From Faecalicatena absiana (GTDB lineage Bacteria > Bacillota > Bacilli > Lactobacillales > Lactobacillaceae): a stretch of DNA of 64,000 nucleotides. This document shows positions 8,026 to 16,973 of this stretch, one piece after another (positions within the stretch are counted from its first letter, which is position 1; every line of letters begins with the position of its first letter). The notes under the pieces are model-generated. The model worked only from the letters and a program-made list of their open reading frames with translations. It was not told where the DNA came from and searched no databases. A program made the position numbers and the translations under genes. The stretch lies in assembly GCA_017309015.1 (NCBI GenBank), contig JAEDAG010000001.1:664223-728222 (forward strand). Direction: 5' to 3'.

Positions 8026-9606
8026 CTATTTTCCCCCTTCCGCAGAACTGCTGGAGCTGGCAGATGAGCTCCTGGAGCTGGATGCTGCTGCCCCAGTGTC
8101 AGGCTTTTGCTCGTATTCGCTGCTGGTGCTTGCTGATGCCGATGATGACGACGATGATGCTGGAGCAGACTCCGTCTTAGCCGCTTCTGAAGACGAAGAG
8201 CTGGCAGATGAGCTATCAGCCGCTGATTCAGCCGAAGAGTCGTCGCTGCTTGCGTAGCTGTAGCTGTTTGACGGCGTTTCATTATCATGCGGCGCGTCAT
8301 CGTTTACGCGGGCATCGCGCCAGCCGCTTAGCGTGTTCCACTCGCCGGCAACCTTGATATAGTAGGTTGGCACCAAGGTTACCAGATCATCGCGCTTCTT
8401 GTCCTGGACGACTTTATAGCCGATGACGATCTTGCGGATCTCGCTTTCCTTGATCCCGATCTGGTCCAGCTCCTTGAGCAGGTCCGCCGTCTTTGGCAGA
8501 GTCGTCTTCCGTCCATCATACGGGATCGGGATCTGCAGGTTCATGCTGTTGAAGCCAACGCTGACCAAATCTTTTTCACAGGTCACGCTGGCCTGAACCT
8601 GGTTGCCGTTGACGAAGACCGGGTAGCCTTCAATGTAGTTGACGTACTTGACCAGCTGGCCGTCAGCCTCAAAGAAGCGCAGATCCTGCTCTGACAAGCC
8701 TAGCCGCTTGACATAGGAGGCACTTTCCAGCAATTGCCGGCTAAAGCTCATCTTCCCCATCTTCCGGTAGACCCGGTAGACGTACTGGTGGTCATTCTGC
8801 TTGCCGCTCGGCGGCACCTGCAGACGCAGGGAGTAGCCCGAGCTGTAGGTCGTGACACCCTGCTTGGAGACGCTCTTGCGGTAGTCGCTGCCCAAAAGCT
8901 TGGCCGCGAAGTAGGTCCGGGAAGAATAATTGATCAAATAGCTGTATTCCTTGATCTTCAGCGGTTTGGCGTAAAACGGCACGTAAAGATTGGTCAGATG
9001 CAGGAAGCTGACTTTTTCCCTTTCCTTAGCCGCGGTCACGTACTTGACTAACTGGGCAAAATTCCCCTTCTTGATCTTGGTCCGGTAAATCTTGTTACCC
9101 TGGTCGTTGGCAAAGTAGAGATAACGGTAGCTGGACTTCACGGGGACAAAGACCCGGTTGAAGTTCCGGCTGGCATTCTTCTTGGTTGAACCGACCAAAA
9201 CGGCAAAATTGACCTGATCTGGGTAGGCAAAGTTCAGGTAGTGCTGGTTGTTCAGCAGCTTGCGGTAAGCAGCCGCGTCTGTGCTGACTTTTTCAATCGT
9301 TCCCAGTTCGGCATCCTCCACGTTCTGGACAAACTTCAAGGAAAGGTTGCGCTTGGGGTCATGGGCCTGGTAGCGCTCGCCTTTAACATAGACGTAGACC
9401 TGACTTGGCGCGTAAAAGCCCCGCATGCTGCGGTAACGGGTCTTGACCGCCGGCGAATCCTGCGCGGCGGTTTCGTCGCTGATCTTGCTGAAGCGCTCAT
9501 CACTGGTCATGACCATGACCCAAAGGATGACGGACGCGGCAATGACAACCGTCGTGACCAGGTGCAGGAGAAAGTCGCCAAATTTAAACTTGAATTTAAA
9601 CTTCAT
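8026..9606 (-). CDS. yycH: WalK regulatory protein YycH with a long Ser-rich tail
   Basis: A 526-residue membrane-anchored WalK modulator. One helix follows a curious KFKFKFKF start (residues 2-9), and two extracellular YycH domains follow. The last about 85 residues are a low-complexity Ser/Ala/Glu tail that is not part of the family fold. I chose ATG 9606 because AGGAGG lies 9 bases upstream; longer in-frame versions read through the walK coding region. The start overlaps the end of walK by 11 bases, indicating coupling. Confidence 0.92.
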   Translation of the reverse strand: MKFKFKFKFGDFLLHLVTTVVIAASVILWVMVMTSDERFSKISDETAAQDSPAVKTRYRSMRGFYAPSQVYVYVKGERYQAHDPKRNLSLKFVQNVEDAELGTIEKVSTDAAAYRKLLNNQHYLNFAYPDQVNFAVLVGSTKKNASRNFNRVFVPVKSSYRYLYFANDQGNKIYRTKIKKGNFAQLVKYVTAAKEREKVSFLHLTNLYVPFYAKPLKIKEYSYLINYSSRTYFAAKLLGSDYRKSVSKQGVTTYSSGYSLRLQVPPSGKQNDHQYVYRVYRKMGKMSFSRQLLESASYVKRLGLSEQDLRFFEADGQLVKYVNYIEGYPVFVNGNQVQASVTCEKDLVSVGFNSMNLQIPIPYDGRKTTLPKTADLLKELDQIGIKESEIRKIVIGYKVVQDKKRDDLVTLVPTYYIKVAGEWNTLSGWRDARVNDDAPHDNETPSNSYSYASSDDSSAESAADSSSASSSSSEAAKTESAPASSSSSSASASTSSEYEQKPDTGAAASSSRSSSASSSSSAEGGK

Positions 9607-11455
9607 CCCATTCATCCTCCTCATCCATTGGCTCATAAGGCAGGGAAATGTAGAAGGTTGAACCATGCCCTTCGCGGCTGTCAGCCCAAATCCGCCCGCC
9701 GTGGGCCGTGACGATCTCTTTGGCAATGGCCAGGCCAAGGCCAGTCCCGCCTTGAGCCCGGGACCGGGCCTTGTCCGCTCTGTAGAAGCGGTCGAAGATC
9801 TTGCCCAGGTCCTTGCGCGGAATCCCCAAGCCCTGGTCGCTGATGCTCAACAGGACCCAGTTCTGGTTCTGCTTTAATCTGACCGTAATCGTCCCGCCAT
9901 CTGGCGAGTACTTGATGGCGTTGTTCATGATGTTGTCGATCACCCGCATCATCTGGTCAGTATCGATTTCAATCCACAAGGCCTGGTTGCCGAGCTCGCG
10001 CTTGATCTCGTACTTCTTTTCGTTGGTCTTTGGATCCTTCTTGTCGTGTTCCACGATCATGTCAAAGCGGTTGAGCAGGTGGGAGACAAAGTCGGTAAAG
10101 TTGACCCATTCCAGGTCCGGCTTGGTAGTCCCCCGGTCCATTCTGGACAGGACCAGAAGGTCGTTGACCATCCGGATCATTCTTTCCGTTTCCTCCTGCG
10201 TGACCTGCAGGAACTTCGGGGCAATCTCCGGATCCTTCCAGGCCCCTTCGCTCAAGGCCTCGATATAGGCCCGGACACTGGTCAGCGGCGTCCGCAGCTC
10301 GTGAGAGACATTGGAGACGAACTGCCGCTGCTCATCTTCGTTCTTGATCTGCTCAGTCACGTCATGCAGGACGCAGACAGCTCCGGAAACGAAGCCCGTC
10401 ACCCGCTTGATCAGAGTAAAGCTGGCATGCAGGATCATTTCATCTGGCGTCCCCTTGTTGACCGTGACCTGCATGTCGCTTTGGCTGGAGATCAGGTCCT
10501 GGCTGGTGTAGTCATCGCCCAGGCCCAGGACCTGGGAAATCGGCTTGTTGATGGCCTCATCAGCTGACAGGTTCAAAAAGTCCTGGGCCATCTGGTTGAT
10601 GATCGAGACGTTTCCATGCCGGTCGGTCGCGATCACCCCATCAGTCATGTGGGACAGAACCGAGTCCAGGCGCCGTCTTTCTGATTCAGACTGCTCCTGG
10701 GACCGCTCGATTCTGGCCGACAGGGTGTTGAAGGCACTGCCCAGCTGGCCAAGTTCGTCGTTTGAGTAGATCTTGACCTGGGTTGAGTAGTCCCCGTTGG
10801 CCACCTGCATGGCCTGCTGGCGCAATTCCGCGATTGGCTGGGTAATTGCCCGGGAAATAAAGAGCGAGGCCACGGCCGCCACCAGGACGGCCAAAAGCGT
10901 GGCCGTCAGGAACATCAAAGAGATGTTGCGCAGGTTGGCAAAGACGGTGGCCATGCTGGCCCGGACATATACGGCCCCAACAATATTGGTTCCACTGGTC
11001 AGCGGAACGATCTGGACCATATAGTTGCCCTTTTTGCTGTTGATCACCATGGTTTTGGGCTGGCCGACATTGATGACTTCCCGCACGTCGCTGTTGCTGG
11101 ACAGCTGGCCCACCCGGTCCTTGTCGTTTAAATTGGACACGGCTCGGATGACGTTCTTGTTGTCGATGACCTGGATCTCGCTGATGGCATCATTGTTGTA
11201 GTCAGTGATGATCTGGTTCATCTTGCGGTCGGCCGTCTTGCCGTTTTTGACCAATTGGTTGGTCAGCTGGTCGGTCACGATCGTCTGCAGCTGAATCGTC
11301 GTCTGGAAGTTCTCAATGCTGGTCTGTTCCATCTGCCGCGTGAAATAGGCCCCGATGATTTCGATCGTGGCCAGGAGCAGCAGCATGAAGATCAACGTGA
11401 TCTTCATCTGGATTGAACTAAAAATGCGTTTGAGTCTGATCCTAATTTTCTTCAT
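9596..11455 (-). CDS. walK: Sensor histidine kinase WalK (VicK/YycG)
   Basis: A 619-residue essential cell-wall kinase. Domain order: helix 1 (about 17-37), extracellular sensing domain, helix 2 (about 180-200), HAMP (about 200-255), PAS (about 265-370), HisKA with the phospho-accepting His in VSHELRTPL (about residue 386) and a C-terminal HATPase with N, G1 and G2 boxes (IMNNAIKYSPDGG, DQGLGIP, GGTGLGLAIAK). It phosphorylates WalR to control autolysin and wall-synthesis genes. A ribosome binding site (AGGAATT) precedes ATG 11455. It follows walR with 45 bases between them, which contain a hairpin. Confidence 0.97.
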   Translation of the reverse strand: MKKIRIRLKRIFSSIQMKITLIFMLLLLATIEIIGAYFTRQMEQTSIENFQTTIQLQTIVTDQLTNQLVKNGKTADRKMNQIITDYNNDAISEIQVIDNKNVIRAVSNLNDKDRVGQLSSNSDVREVINVGQPKTMVINSKKGNYMVQIVPLTSGTNIVGAVYVRASMATVFANLRNISLMFLTATLLAVLVAAVASLFISRAITQPIAELRQQAMQVANGDYSTQVKIYSNDELGQLGSAFNTLSARIERSQEQSESERRRLDSVLSHMTDGVIATDRHGNVSIINQMAQDFLNLSADEAINKPISQVLGLGDDYTSQDLISSQSDMQVTVNKGTPDEMILHASFTLIKRVTGFVSGAVCVLHDVTEQIKNEDEQRQFVSNVSHELRTPLTSVRAYIEALSEGAWKDPEIAPKFLQVTQEETERMIRMVNDLLVLSRMDRGTTKPDLEWVNFTDFVSHLLNRFDMIVEHDKKDPKTNEKKYEIKRELGNQALWIEIDTDQMMRVIDNIMNNAIKYSPDGGTITVRLKQNQNWVLLSISDQGLGIPRKDLGKIFDRFYRADKARSRAQGGTGLGLAIAKEIVTAHGGRIWADSREGHGSTFYISLPYEPMDEEDEWDEV

Positions 11456-11467
11456 AATTCCTATACA

Positions 11468-11497
11468 TAAAGAAAGCCACCGGTTCCAGTGGCTTCA
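11468..11497 (-). terminator. Hairpin between walR and walK, possible attenuator
   Basis: A 7-bp stem AAGCCAC/GTGGCTT (11474-11480 with 11489-11495) is followed on the minus strand by TTTCTTTAT. It lies between the walR stop and the walK start. It may reduce read-through and set the WalR to WalK ratio. Confidence 0.5.
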
Positions 11498-11500
11498 AGA

Positions 11501-12229
11501 TTATTCTTCTGTCTGCGACTTGACGAAGTAGCCCACGCCCCGGCGGGTAACCAGGATCTTTGGTCTGACTGGGTTGTCTTCGATCTTTTCGCGCAGGCGG
11601 TGGACCGTCACGTCGACCGTCCGCACGTCCCCAAAGTAGTCATAGCCCCAGACCGTCTGCAGGAGGTGCTCCCGGGTCATGACTTGGTCCATGTGCTGGG
11701 CCAGATAGTAGAGCAGCTCGAATTCCCGGTGGGTCAATTCAATCTTCTCCCCGTTCTTTTCAACGATGTAGGCATCCGGTTTGATGACCAGGTTGCCGAT
11801 GGTGATATCGTTGTTCTGCTTCTCTTGCTCTTGCTTTTGGCTGACTTCAACCGCCTTCTTGACAATGTCGCGCCGGCGCAGGTTGGCCTTGACGCGGGCT
11901 ACCAGTTCCCGGTTGGAGAAAGGCTTGGTAACGTAGTCATCCGCCCCCATTTCCAGGCCAAGGACCTTGTCGATTTCCCCGCCCTTGGCGGTAACCATGA
12001 TAATCGGCATGTCGTGGGTCTGCCGGACCTCGCGGGCCACTTCCAGCCCGTCTTTCTTGGGGAGCATTAAGTCTAAAATCATTAAGTCAGGATTGTATTC
12101 GTCGACCTTCTTGACGGCTTCTTCACCGTCATAGGCAGTTTCAACGTCAAAACCCTCTTTGTTCAAGTTAAACTTGATAATATCTGAAATTGGTTTTTCG
12201 TCATCAACGACGAGGATCTTTTTAGGCAT
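11501..12229 (-). CDS. walR: Response regulator WalR (VicR/YycF)
   Basis: A 242-residue OmpR/PhoB-class regulator. The receiver domain has the acidic pair in VVDDEKP, the phospho-acceptor Asp in LMILDLMLP (about residue 54) and the conserved Lys in [13 protein letters not shown]. The C-terminal winged helix includes [28 protein letters not shown]. It controls cell-wall turnover genes. AAGGAGG lies 7 bases before ATG 12229 and a TATAAT hexamer (-) is at 12253-12258. Confidence 0.97.
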   Translation of the reverse strand: MPKKILVVDDEKPISDIIKFNLNKEGFDVETAYDGEEAVKKVDEYNPDLMILDLMLPKKDGLEVAREVRQTHDMPIIMVTAKGGEIDKVLGLEMGADDYVTKPFSNRELVARVKANLRRRDIVKKAVEVSQKQEQEKQNNDITIGNLVIKPDAYIVEKNGEKIELTHREFELLYYLAQHMDQVMTREHLLQTVWGYDYFGDVRTVDVTVHRLREKIEDNPVRPKILVTRRGVGYFVKSQTEE

Positions 12230-12309
12230 CGCGTACCTCCTTCACCTTGATTATTATACTTGATTTACGGCCATTTTAAAAAATATTACAATTTCTGTAA
12301 AAATTAACG

Positions 12310-12337
12310 TTGATTTTATCTGGATTTATGGCATAAT
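12310..12337 (+). promoter_or_regulatory. Promoter of tRNA-Lys
   Basis: TTGATT (12310-12315), a 16-bp spacer and CATAAT (12332-12337), ending 21 bases before the tRNA 5' end. Confidence 0.6.
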
Positions 12338-12358
12338 AGTGTTTGTTGACAAACACAT

Positions 12359-12431
12359 GGGTCGTTAGCTCAGCTGGCAGAGCACCGGACTCTTAATCCG
12401 GGTGTCCAGGGTTCGATCCCCTGACGACCCA
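12359..12431 (+). tRNA. tRNA-Lys (anticodon CTT)
   Basis: A 73-nt cloverleaf. Acceptor stem GGGTCGT/ACGACCC with discriminator A, D-arm with AGCTCAGCTGGCAGAGC, anticodon stem CCGGA/TCCGG with loop CTCTTAA (anticodon CTT, reads AAG), and T-arm CAGGG TTCGATC CCCTG. CCA is not encoded. It is a single-gene transcription unit with its own promoter and terminator. Confidence 0.97.
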
Positions 12432-12438
12432 TCGCCTA

Positions 12439-12465
12439 AAGCACTGCGCAAGCAGTGCTTTTTTA
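12439..12465 (+). terminator. Terminator of tRNA-Lys
   Basis: The stem AAGCACTGC/GCAGTGCTT (12439-12447 with 12452-12460) is followed directly by a T tract. Confidence 0.85.
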
Positions 12466-12524
12466 TTTTTCCGGCTGCCTTATCAGGCTAAAATAACGGC
12501 TAAGCAGCCGATGGGAGGAAGAAA

Positions 12525-13316
12525 TTGGCCAAGAAGCAGATCTACTACACGAGCATCACTGACGACGTCATCGACTCCGCCAACCAGGACTTGGAGCTGG
12601 CAGACGACTACCGGGTCTTCCGGCCGGGATGGGCCTTTAAGGTTTGGAACGCGGTCGCGCGGACTTTGGCCGCCGGCTTTGCCTGGATCTACTGCCGGGG
12701 GATTTTGGGCATCCGGGTCTACGGCAAGGAAAAGCTGGCCCCTTTTAAAAAGCAAAACCAAGGCTACTTTATTTTTGGCAACCACACCCAGATGCTGGGC
12801 GACCCCTTCAATCCTCTGACTATCGTCAACCCTTACCGCTTCTACACCCTGGCGGCCCAGTCCAACTGGGGCATCCCCATCCTGGGCAAGTTCGTCATTC
12901 CAGTCGCCGGCCTGCCCGTCGGCAAGACGGTCAAGCAGTCCATCCGCCTCTTAAAGGACGTCAAGACTGCCTTTCAAAACAAGCACGCGGCCATCATCAT
13001 CTACCCCGAAGCCCATCTTTGGCCCTACTATACCAAGATCCGCCCCTTCCCGGCCACCAGTTTGAACTTCCCGGTTTCCTTGAAGGCCCCCAGCTTTACC
13101 ATGACCACGACCTACCAAAAGCCTGCCATTGGCCGCCGGCCTAAAATCCGCGTCTACATCGACGGTCCATTTTTCCCGGACCAGTCCTTGGGCAAGAAAG
13201 CCGCGCAGGAGCAGCTGCATGCTGAAATCTACCAGGCCATGTGCCAGCGGGCCAAGCTGAGCGACTATGCTTATTGGAATTATGTTAAAATCAATAGTGA
13301 ACACGAGCACAAGTAA
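12525..13316 (+). CDS. Lysophospholipid acyltransferase-family protein (PlsC-like) 1
   Basis: A 263-residue 1-acylglycerol-phosphate acyltransferase-fold protein. The catalytic NHx4D-type motif is in FGNHTQMLGDPF (near residue 87), and a second block YPEAHLWPYY sits where PlsC proteins have the EG motif. It would transfer an acyl chain to a lipid or glycolipid hydroxyl at the membrane face. It starts at TTG 12525, preceded by GGGAGGAAG. A GT8 glycosyltransferase follows 27 bases downstream, and a second acyltransferase/GT8 pair lies beyond the IS110 element, so a glycolipid substrate is a reasonable guess. Confidence 0.82.
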   Translation: MAKKQIYYTSITDDVIDSANQDLELADDYRVFRPGWAFKVWNAVARTLAAGFAWIYCRGILGIRVYGKEKLAPFKKQNQGYFIFGNHTQMLGDPFNPLTIVNPYRFYTLAAQSNWGIPILGKFVIPVAGLPVGKTVKQSIRLLKDVKTAFQNKHAAIIIYPEAHLWPYYTKIRPFPATSLNFPVSLKAPSFTMTTTYQKPAIGRRPKIRVYIDGPFFPDQSLGKKAAQEQLHAEIYQAMCQRAKLSDYAYWNYVKINSEHEHK

Positions 13317-13343
13317 CATTGCCTACGAAGAGGAGGGATTAGC

Positions 13344-14168
13344 ATGAATATTATGTTTTGCGGTGACCACAATGCTGAGCGCGGAGTCTTGATCGCGGTC
13401 CTGTCCCTGCTGAAAGCGGAGCAGGGCAAGGAGCTCCACGTCTATATCCTGACCATGCGGGCCAAGTCAAAGACCAAGCACTACCGGCCTTTTTCCAAGC
13501 ACGCGGCAGCCTTGATCCGGTCCCTTTTGACCGCGGCCAATCCAAATAGCAGCCTGGACTTGATCGACTGCACGCTCAACTTCATCCAGGAGCCGCCGAC
13601 AGCCAACATGGGGACCCGCTTTACCCCTTATGCCATGCTGCGGCTATACGCGGACCAACTGGAGGCAATTCCTGACCGCGTCCTCTATCTGGACGATGAC
13701 GTCATCATCCGCCGGCCGCTCGACGACTTTTACCAGCAAGACCTGACTGGTACCGAACTGGTAGGGGTTCTGGACTACTTTGGCCGCTTCTTCTTCCACA
13801 ACCAAAAGAAGGCCTTTGACTACATCAACTCTGGCGTTCTGCTCCTGAACATGCCGGAAATCAAGCGGACCCGCCTCTTTGCCCGCGTCCGCCGGCTGAT
13901 GGAATTCAAGAAGATGTTCCTGCCAGACCAAACCGCCATCAACAAGCTGGCCAAGGAGAAGCGCTTTGCCCCGCGGCGCTACAATGAGCAGTACCGCCTG
14001 CAGGAGGACACGGTGATCCAGCACTTCACGACCACCTTCCGCTTCTTCCCCTACTTCCGCACCCAAACCGTCAAGCCTTGGGACGTGGACCGGGTCCACA
14101 GCGTCTTGGGCCTGCACGAGTATGACGACATCTTGAACCAGTTCCTGGAACTGGAGCCGCAGCTGTAA
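13344..14168 (+). CDS. Glycosyltransferase family 8 protein 1
   Basis: A 274-residue GT-A-fold GT8 enzyme. It opens with MNIMFCGDHN, the family pattern for nucleotide-sugar binding, and has the metal-binding DxD in VLYLDDDVIIRRPL (about residue 115) plus the later INSGVLLLNM and LPDQTAINKL blocks typical of GT8. It uses a UDP-sugar donor; the acceptor is unknown. GGAGGG precedes the ATG. It probably shares a transcript with the acyltransferase upstream. The C-terminal region differs from the second GT8 copy at 15983. Confidence 0.87.
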   Translation: MNIMFCGDHNAERGVLIAVLSLLKAEQGKELHVYILTMRAKSKTKHYRPFSKHAAALIRSLLTAANPNSSLDLIDCTLNFIQEPPTANMGTRFTPYAMLRLYADQLEAIPDRVLYLDDDVIIRRPLDDFYQQDLTGTELVGVLDYFGRFFFHNQKKAFDYINSGVLLLNMPEIKRTRLFARVRRLMEFKKMFLPDQTAINKLAKEKRFAPRRYNEQYRLQEDTVIQHFTTTFRFFPYFRTQTVKPWDVDRVHSVLGLHEYDDILNQFLELEPQL

Positions 14169-14180
14169 GCAAGCCAGTTT

Positions 14181-14208
14181 AAGCTTCCTCGACAGAGGAG
14201 GCTTTTTC
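14181..14208 (+). terminator. Terminator after GT8 gene 1
   Basis: The stem AAGCTTCCTC/GAGGAGGCTT around the loop GACA is followed by TTTTTCT. Confidence 0.8.
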
Positions 14209-14382
14209 TACTCTAAGTCAAGTGTTATCAACGATTTTAAGCAATTTTATTTTGAAATACAGGCCTAATCGGGAAATGGCTCCCGGAGAATCGAGTTAAA
14301 TATCTGATTTAGGGCATGATAAATACAGCCACCTTCTGTAATTTCAAAAAAGAGGCTGTTATAATATCTATTGGATCAATTT

Positions 14383-15606
14383 TTATGACAAAAGTCTTTG
14401 GTTATGTTTGGCTACGTCATAGCTATATAATTGATCATTCTTAATTAAAGCGAAGATCGTCCGTAATAATTTATGGATCGATGCGATAGCGGCCTTCTTG
14501 TGACTTGCAGTCTCAGAAGACCGTTTTCGTTTCTCGTAATAATCCGCAATATGAGAAGGGTTTCCCGCTTTCTTAGCCGACTGAATTTGGTTGATTGCCA
14601 AGTACAGCACCTTTCTGCCGATAGCTGTCCCACGCTTTGAAATTGACAGGTGGGCCGTGAGGTTGCCAGATTCATAAACTTGAGGGTCAACGCCAACGAA
14701 GGCATTTAATTGGCTAGGGTTGTTAAAACGTCTGATATCCCCAAGCTCACTAATGATTCTTAGAGCGGTATTTTCGCCGATGCCTGGAATGCTTGTGAGG
14801 ATCTCCAGATCCCGCTTGGGAGCGAGCTTGGTCATCTCCTTTAAAGCTGTCTGGCACGCCTCTTCAGCGCTCAGAATATTGTTAATGGCCATTTCGAGGC
14901 CACGAATATGTGCACTGTCCTTTTTGACAGCTGGGCATGCGACTTTAGCCAAACGAATAAGACTTTGCATTATGTCGTTAGCGCGCTTTTTACCAATACC
15001 AGATAAGCCTTTTAAGAAGTCGATGATATCGGCTTCTTTTGTTTCTAATACGATATCAGGGTGTGGGAATCTGAGAACAATACTCCAGTAGTTTTTCCCT
15101 CTCGGGTTAACCATTAAGTGCTCAATCTCTGGGAAAGTGAGCTGAATGGCTTTGTGCAGTCTATTCCTGTTGGTTATCAGATCGTGCGAAGCCTGCTCAT
15201 AGATGCGGTTATTGGCCATCAATTCTTGATATTCTTTGCTTTGAACGTAGGCCAGCCGTTGCGGGTGCTCAGACTGCAGCTTGGCAAGGTACAAGGCATC
15301 AAGCTTATCGGTCTTGTTCTGGTGCAGGTCATCCTTTGTCTTTCTTTTGGCTTCCAGCGGGTTCATCATGACATAGCGCAATTCGTGCATGTCCAAAAAC
15401 GCCTGGAGTCTTCTGGAATAGACACCAGTTGCTTCAAAGATAATCTGCGGTTTAGTAACCTGCTTAAGGTCATCTAGCAACTGATTGAAGCCTACCATAT
15501 CGTTGGAGATGGCATAGTCATCAACTTTTTGGCCATTGACCATAATGCATACGTTAGACTTCCGGCTGCTAACATCAATACCAAAAACAGTTTTCAATAA
15601 ATCCAT
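14383..15606 (-). CDS. IS110-family transposase/recombinase
   Basis: A 407-residue DEDD-type IS110 recombinase. The N-terminal RuvC-like domain has D in FGIDVSSRKS, E in IIFEATGVYS and the DxxD-type motif in NKTDKLDALYLA. The C-terminal transposase_20 domain has SIPGIGENTALRI and a Ser-containing region around ESGNLTAHLSISKRGT. I use ATG 15606 because GGAGG lies 9 bases upstream. The reading frame is intact. Enzymes of this family insert without terminal inverted repeats and are guided by an RNA encoded in the non-coding end of the element. Confidence 0.93.
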   Translation of the reverse strand: MDLLKTVFGIDVSSRKSNVCIMVNGQKVDDYAISNDMVGFNQLLDDLKQVTKPQIIFEATGVYSRRLQAFLDMHELRYVMMNPLEAKRKTKDDLHQNKTDKLDALYLAKLQSEHPQRLAYVQSKEYQELMANNRIYEQASHDLITNRNRLHKAIQLTFPEIEHLMVNPRGKNYWSIVLRFPHPDIVLETKEADIIDFLKGLSGIGKKRANDIMQSLIRLAKVACPAVKKDSAHIRGLEMAINNILSAEEACQTALKEMTKLAPKRDLEILTSIPGIGENTALRIISELGDIRRFNNPSQLNAFVGVDPQVYESGNLTAHLSISKRGTAIGRKVLYLAINQIQSAKKAGNPSHIADYYEKRKRSSETASHKKAAIASIHKLLRTIFALIKNDQLYSYDVAKHNQRLLS

Positions 15607-15639
15607 AAGAATAAACCTCCGCTTTACTTGGAGATGAGC

Positions 15640-15860
15640 TGCCTCCATCTAATCCAATCAGATCTAATTTTCTCAACAGGACTTTAACAGCCAACATACT
15701 TAGACGAGATTCACAATTGAATGGTGAAGCTGCCAGTTTTGTTTACGACATCATGTGTCCAAAGCAGTCACGGCATTGGCTTCATCTCCACTTTACATAG
15801 TAAAAGAAAAAGTGTTGAACGACTACTCCGTCGAGTAATCATCCAACACTAGATTAGTAT
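15640..15860 (-). ncRNA. Candidate IS110 bridge/guide RNA region
   Basis: About 250 non-coding bases lie upstream of the recombinase gene inside the element. They include an imperfect hairpin GTGTTG...CAACAC at 15813-15849. In IS110 elements of this layout, the region between the left end and the recombinase start encodes the bispecific guide RNA. Its presence is inferred from position and length; I did not establish its fold or guide loops. Confidence 0.4.
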
Positions 15861-15982
15861 GTTTTGTTTTTTCCAAAAAATCAGATAGATAGTATAATGT
15901 ACTTATCTGTGAAACGAGTTTAGTGAGTTATTAAAAACAAAAAGTTAATGCAATTAAATATTGCTAGATTAGGAGCCACAAC

Positions 15983-16930
15983 GTGACTATTCCAGTATTT
16001 TACTCAATCAGCGACGACTTCACGCCTTACGCGGCAGTATCCTTGAATTCCTTGGTCAAATTCAGCGACCCGGCCAAGGACTACACGGTCGTCTTCCTGC
16101 ACCAGGGCCTCTCTGCCGACCACCGCGCCGCTCTGGCCGCCTACAGCCGCAGCAATGTCCATATCGAGTTCCATGAAATGAGCGAAGACCAGCTGGCCCC
16201 GATCCAGAACCGGAAGGAAAACTTCCTGCGGGCCGAATTCTTCACCCTGTCCATCTTCTACCGCCTGTTCATTCCAGACCTCTTCCCGCAATACGACAAG
16301 CTGGTCTACATTGACAGCGACACGGTCTTGAACGCCGACATTGCCGGCTTGTACGAGCAGGACCTGGACGGCAAGCTGATCGGGGCCTGCCGTGACGGCT
16401 CAATTCAATACGTCAAGCCGCTGCAGGTCTACATCAAAGACGTGCTGGGCCTGCCAAACGACAGCTACATCAACTCCGGCATGCTGGTCATGGACGCCAA
16501 GCAGCTGCGGGAAAAGAAATTCCTGGACAAGTTCTTCTACCTTTTGGGCAAATACCACTTCAATTCCATTGCCCCGGACCAGGACTACATCAATGAAATC
16601 TGCTCAGGCCAGATCCAGTACCTGGACCCAAGATGGGACGCCATGCCAAATGACGTTGACCCGGAAATGGCTGACCCTTGCATGATTCACTACAATCTTT
16701 TCTACAAGCCGTGGCACTTCGAGCATACCAAGTATGAGCGCTACTTCTGGGACAGCGCCAAGGAAACCGTCTTTTATGACGAGCTGAAGCAGGAACTGGC
16801 CGCTTTCAGCGATGAAGACCGGCAAAAAGAAGTGGGCAAGATGGACTTTATGGTTGCCCGGGTCAAGGACATGCTGGCTGACCCCAACAATTGGTTACAC
16901 GTGAAACAATCCGAAACAGTTACCCTGTAG
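15983..16930 (+). CDS. Glycosyltransferase family 8 protein 2
   Basis: A 315-residue GT8 enzyme. It opens with IPVFYSISDDFTPYAAVSLNSL, has the DxD metal motif in LVYIDSDTVLNADI (about residue 108), then SYINSGMLVMD and PDQDYINEICSGQI, all canonical for the family (LgtC/general stress protein A-like). It starts at GTG 15983 with TAGGAG 11 bases upstream and a TATAAT at 15893-15898. An acyltransferase gene follows 43 bases downstream, mirroring the pair on the other side of the IS110 element. Donor and acceptor are not known. Confidence 0.88.
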   Translation: MTIPVFYSISDDFTPYAAVSLNSLVKFSDPAKDYTVVFLHQGLSADHRAALAAYSRSNVHIEFHEMSEDQLAPIQNRKENFLRAEFFTLSIFYRLFIPDLFPQYDKLVYIDSDTVLNADIAGLYEQDLDGKLIGACRDGSIQYVKPLQVYIKDVLGLPNDSYINSGMLVMDAKQLREKKFLDKFFYLLGKYHFNSIAPDQDYINEICSGQIQYLDPRWDAMPNDVDPEMADPCMIHYNLFYKPWHFEHTKYERYFWDSAKETVFYDELKQELAAFSDEDRQKEVGKMDFMVARVKDMLADPNNWLHVKQSETVTL

Positions 16931-16973
16931 ATTAACCGGCAAAACTAGAAAGACAGAAAGGAACAGGCAAGAT

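Larger units (their letters stand above)
14209..15880 (-). mobile_element. IS110-family insertion element (approximate extent)
   Basis: The transposase gene plus non-coding flanks separates two acyltransferase/GT8 pairs. No inverted repeats are visible, as expected for IS110. The ends are not resolvable from one copy; the outer limits given are the terminator of the left gene and the probable promoter of the right gene. The upstream non-coding side (15607-15860) is the likely home of the guide RNA. Confidence 0.6.

Noticed and set aside
15607..15860. Terminal inverted repeats for the IS110 element
   Set aside because: The GTGTTG/CAACAC hairpin is internal to one side only, and IS110 elements do not have them.
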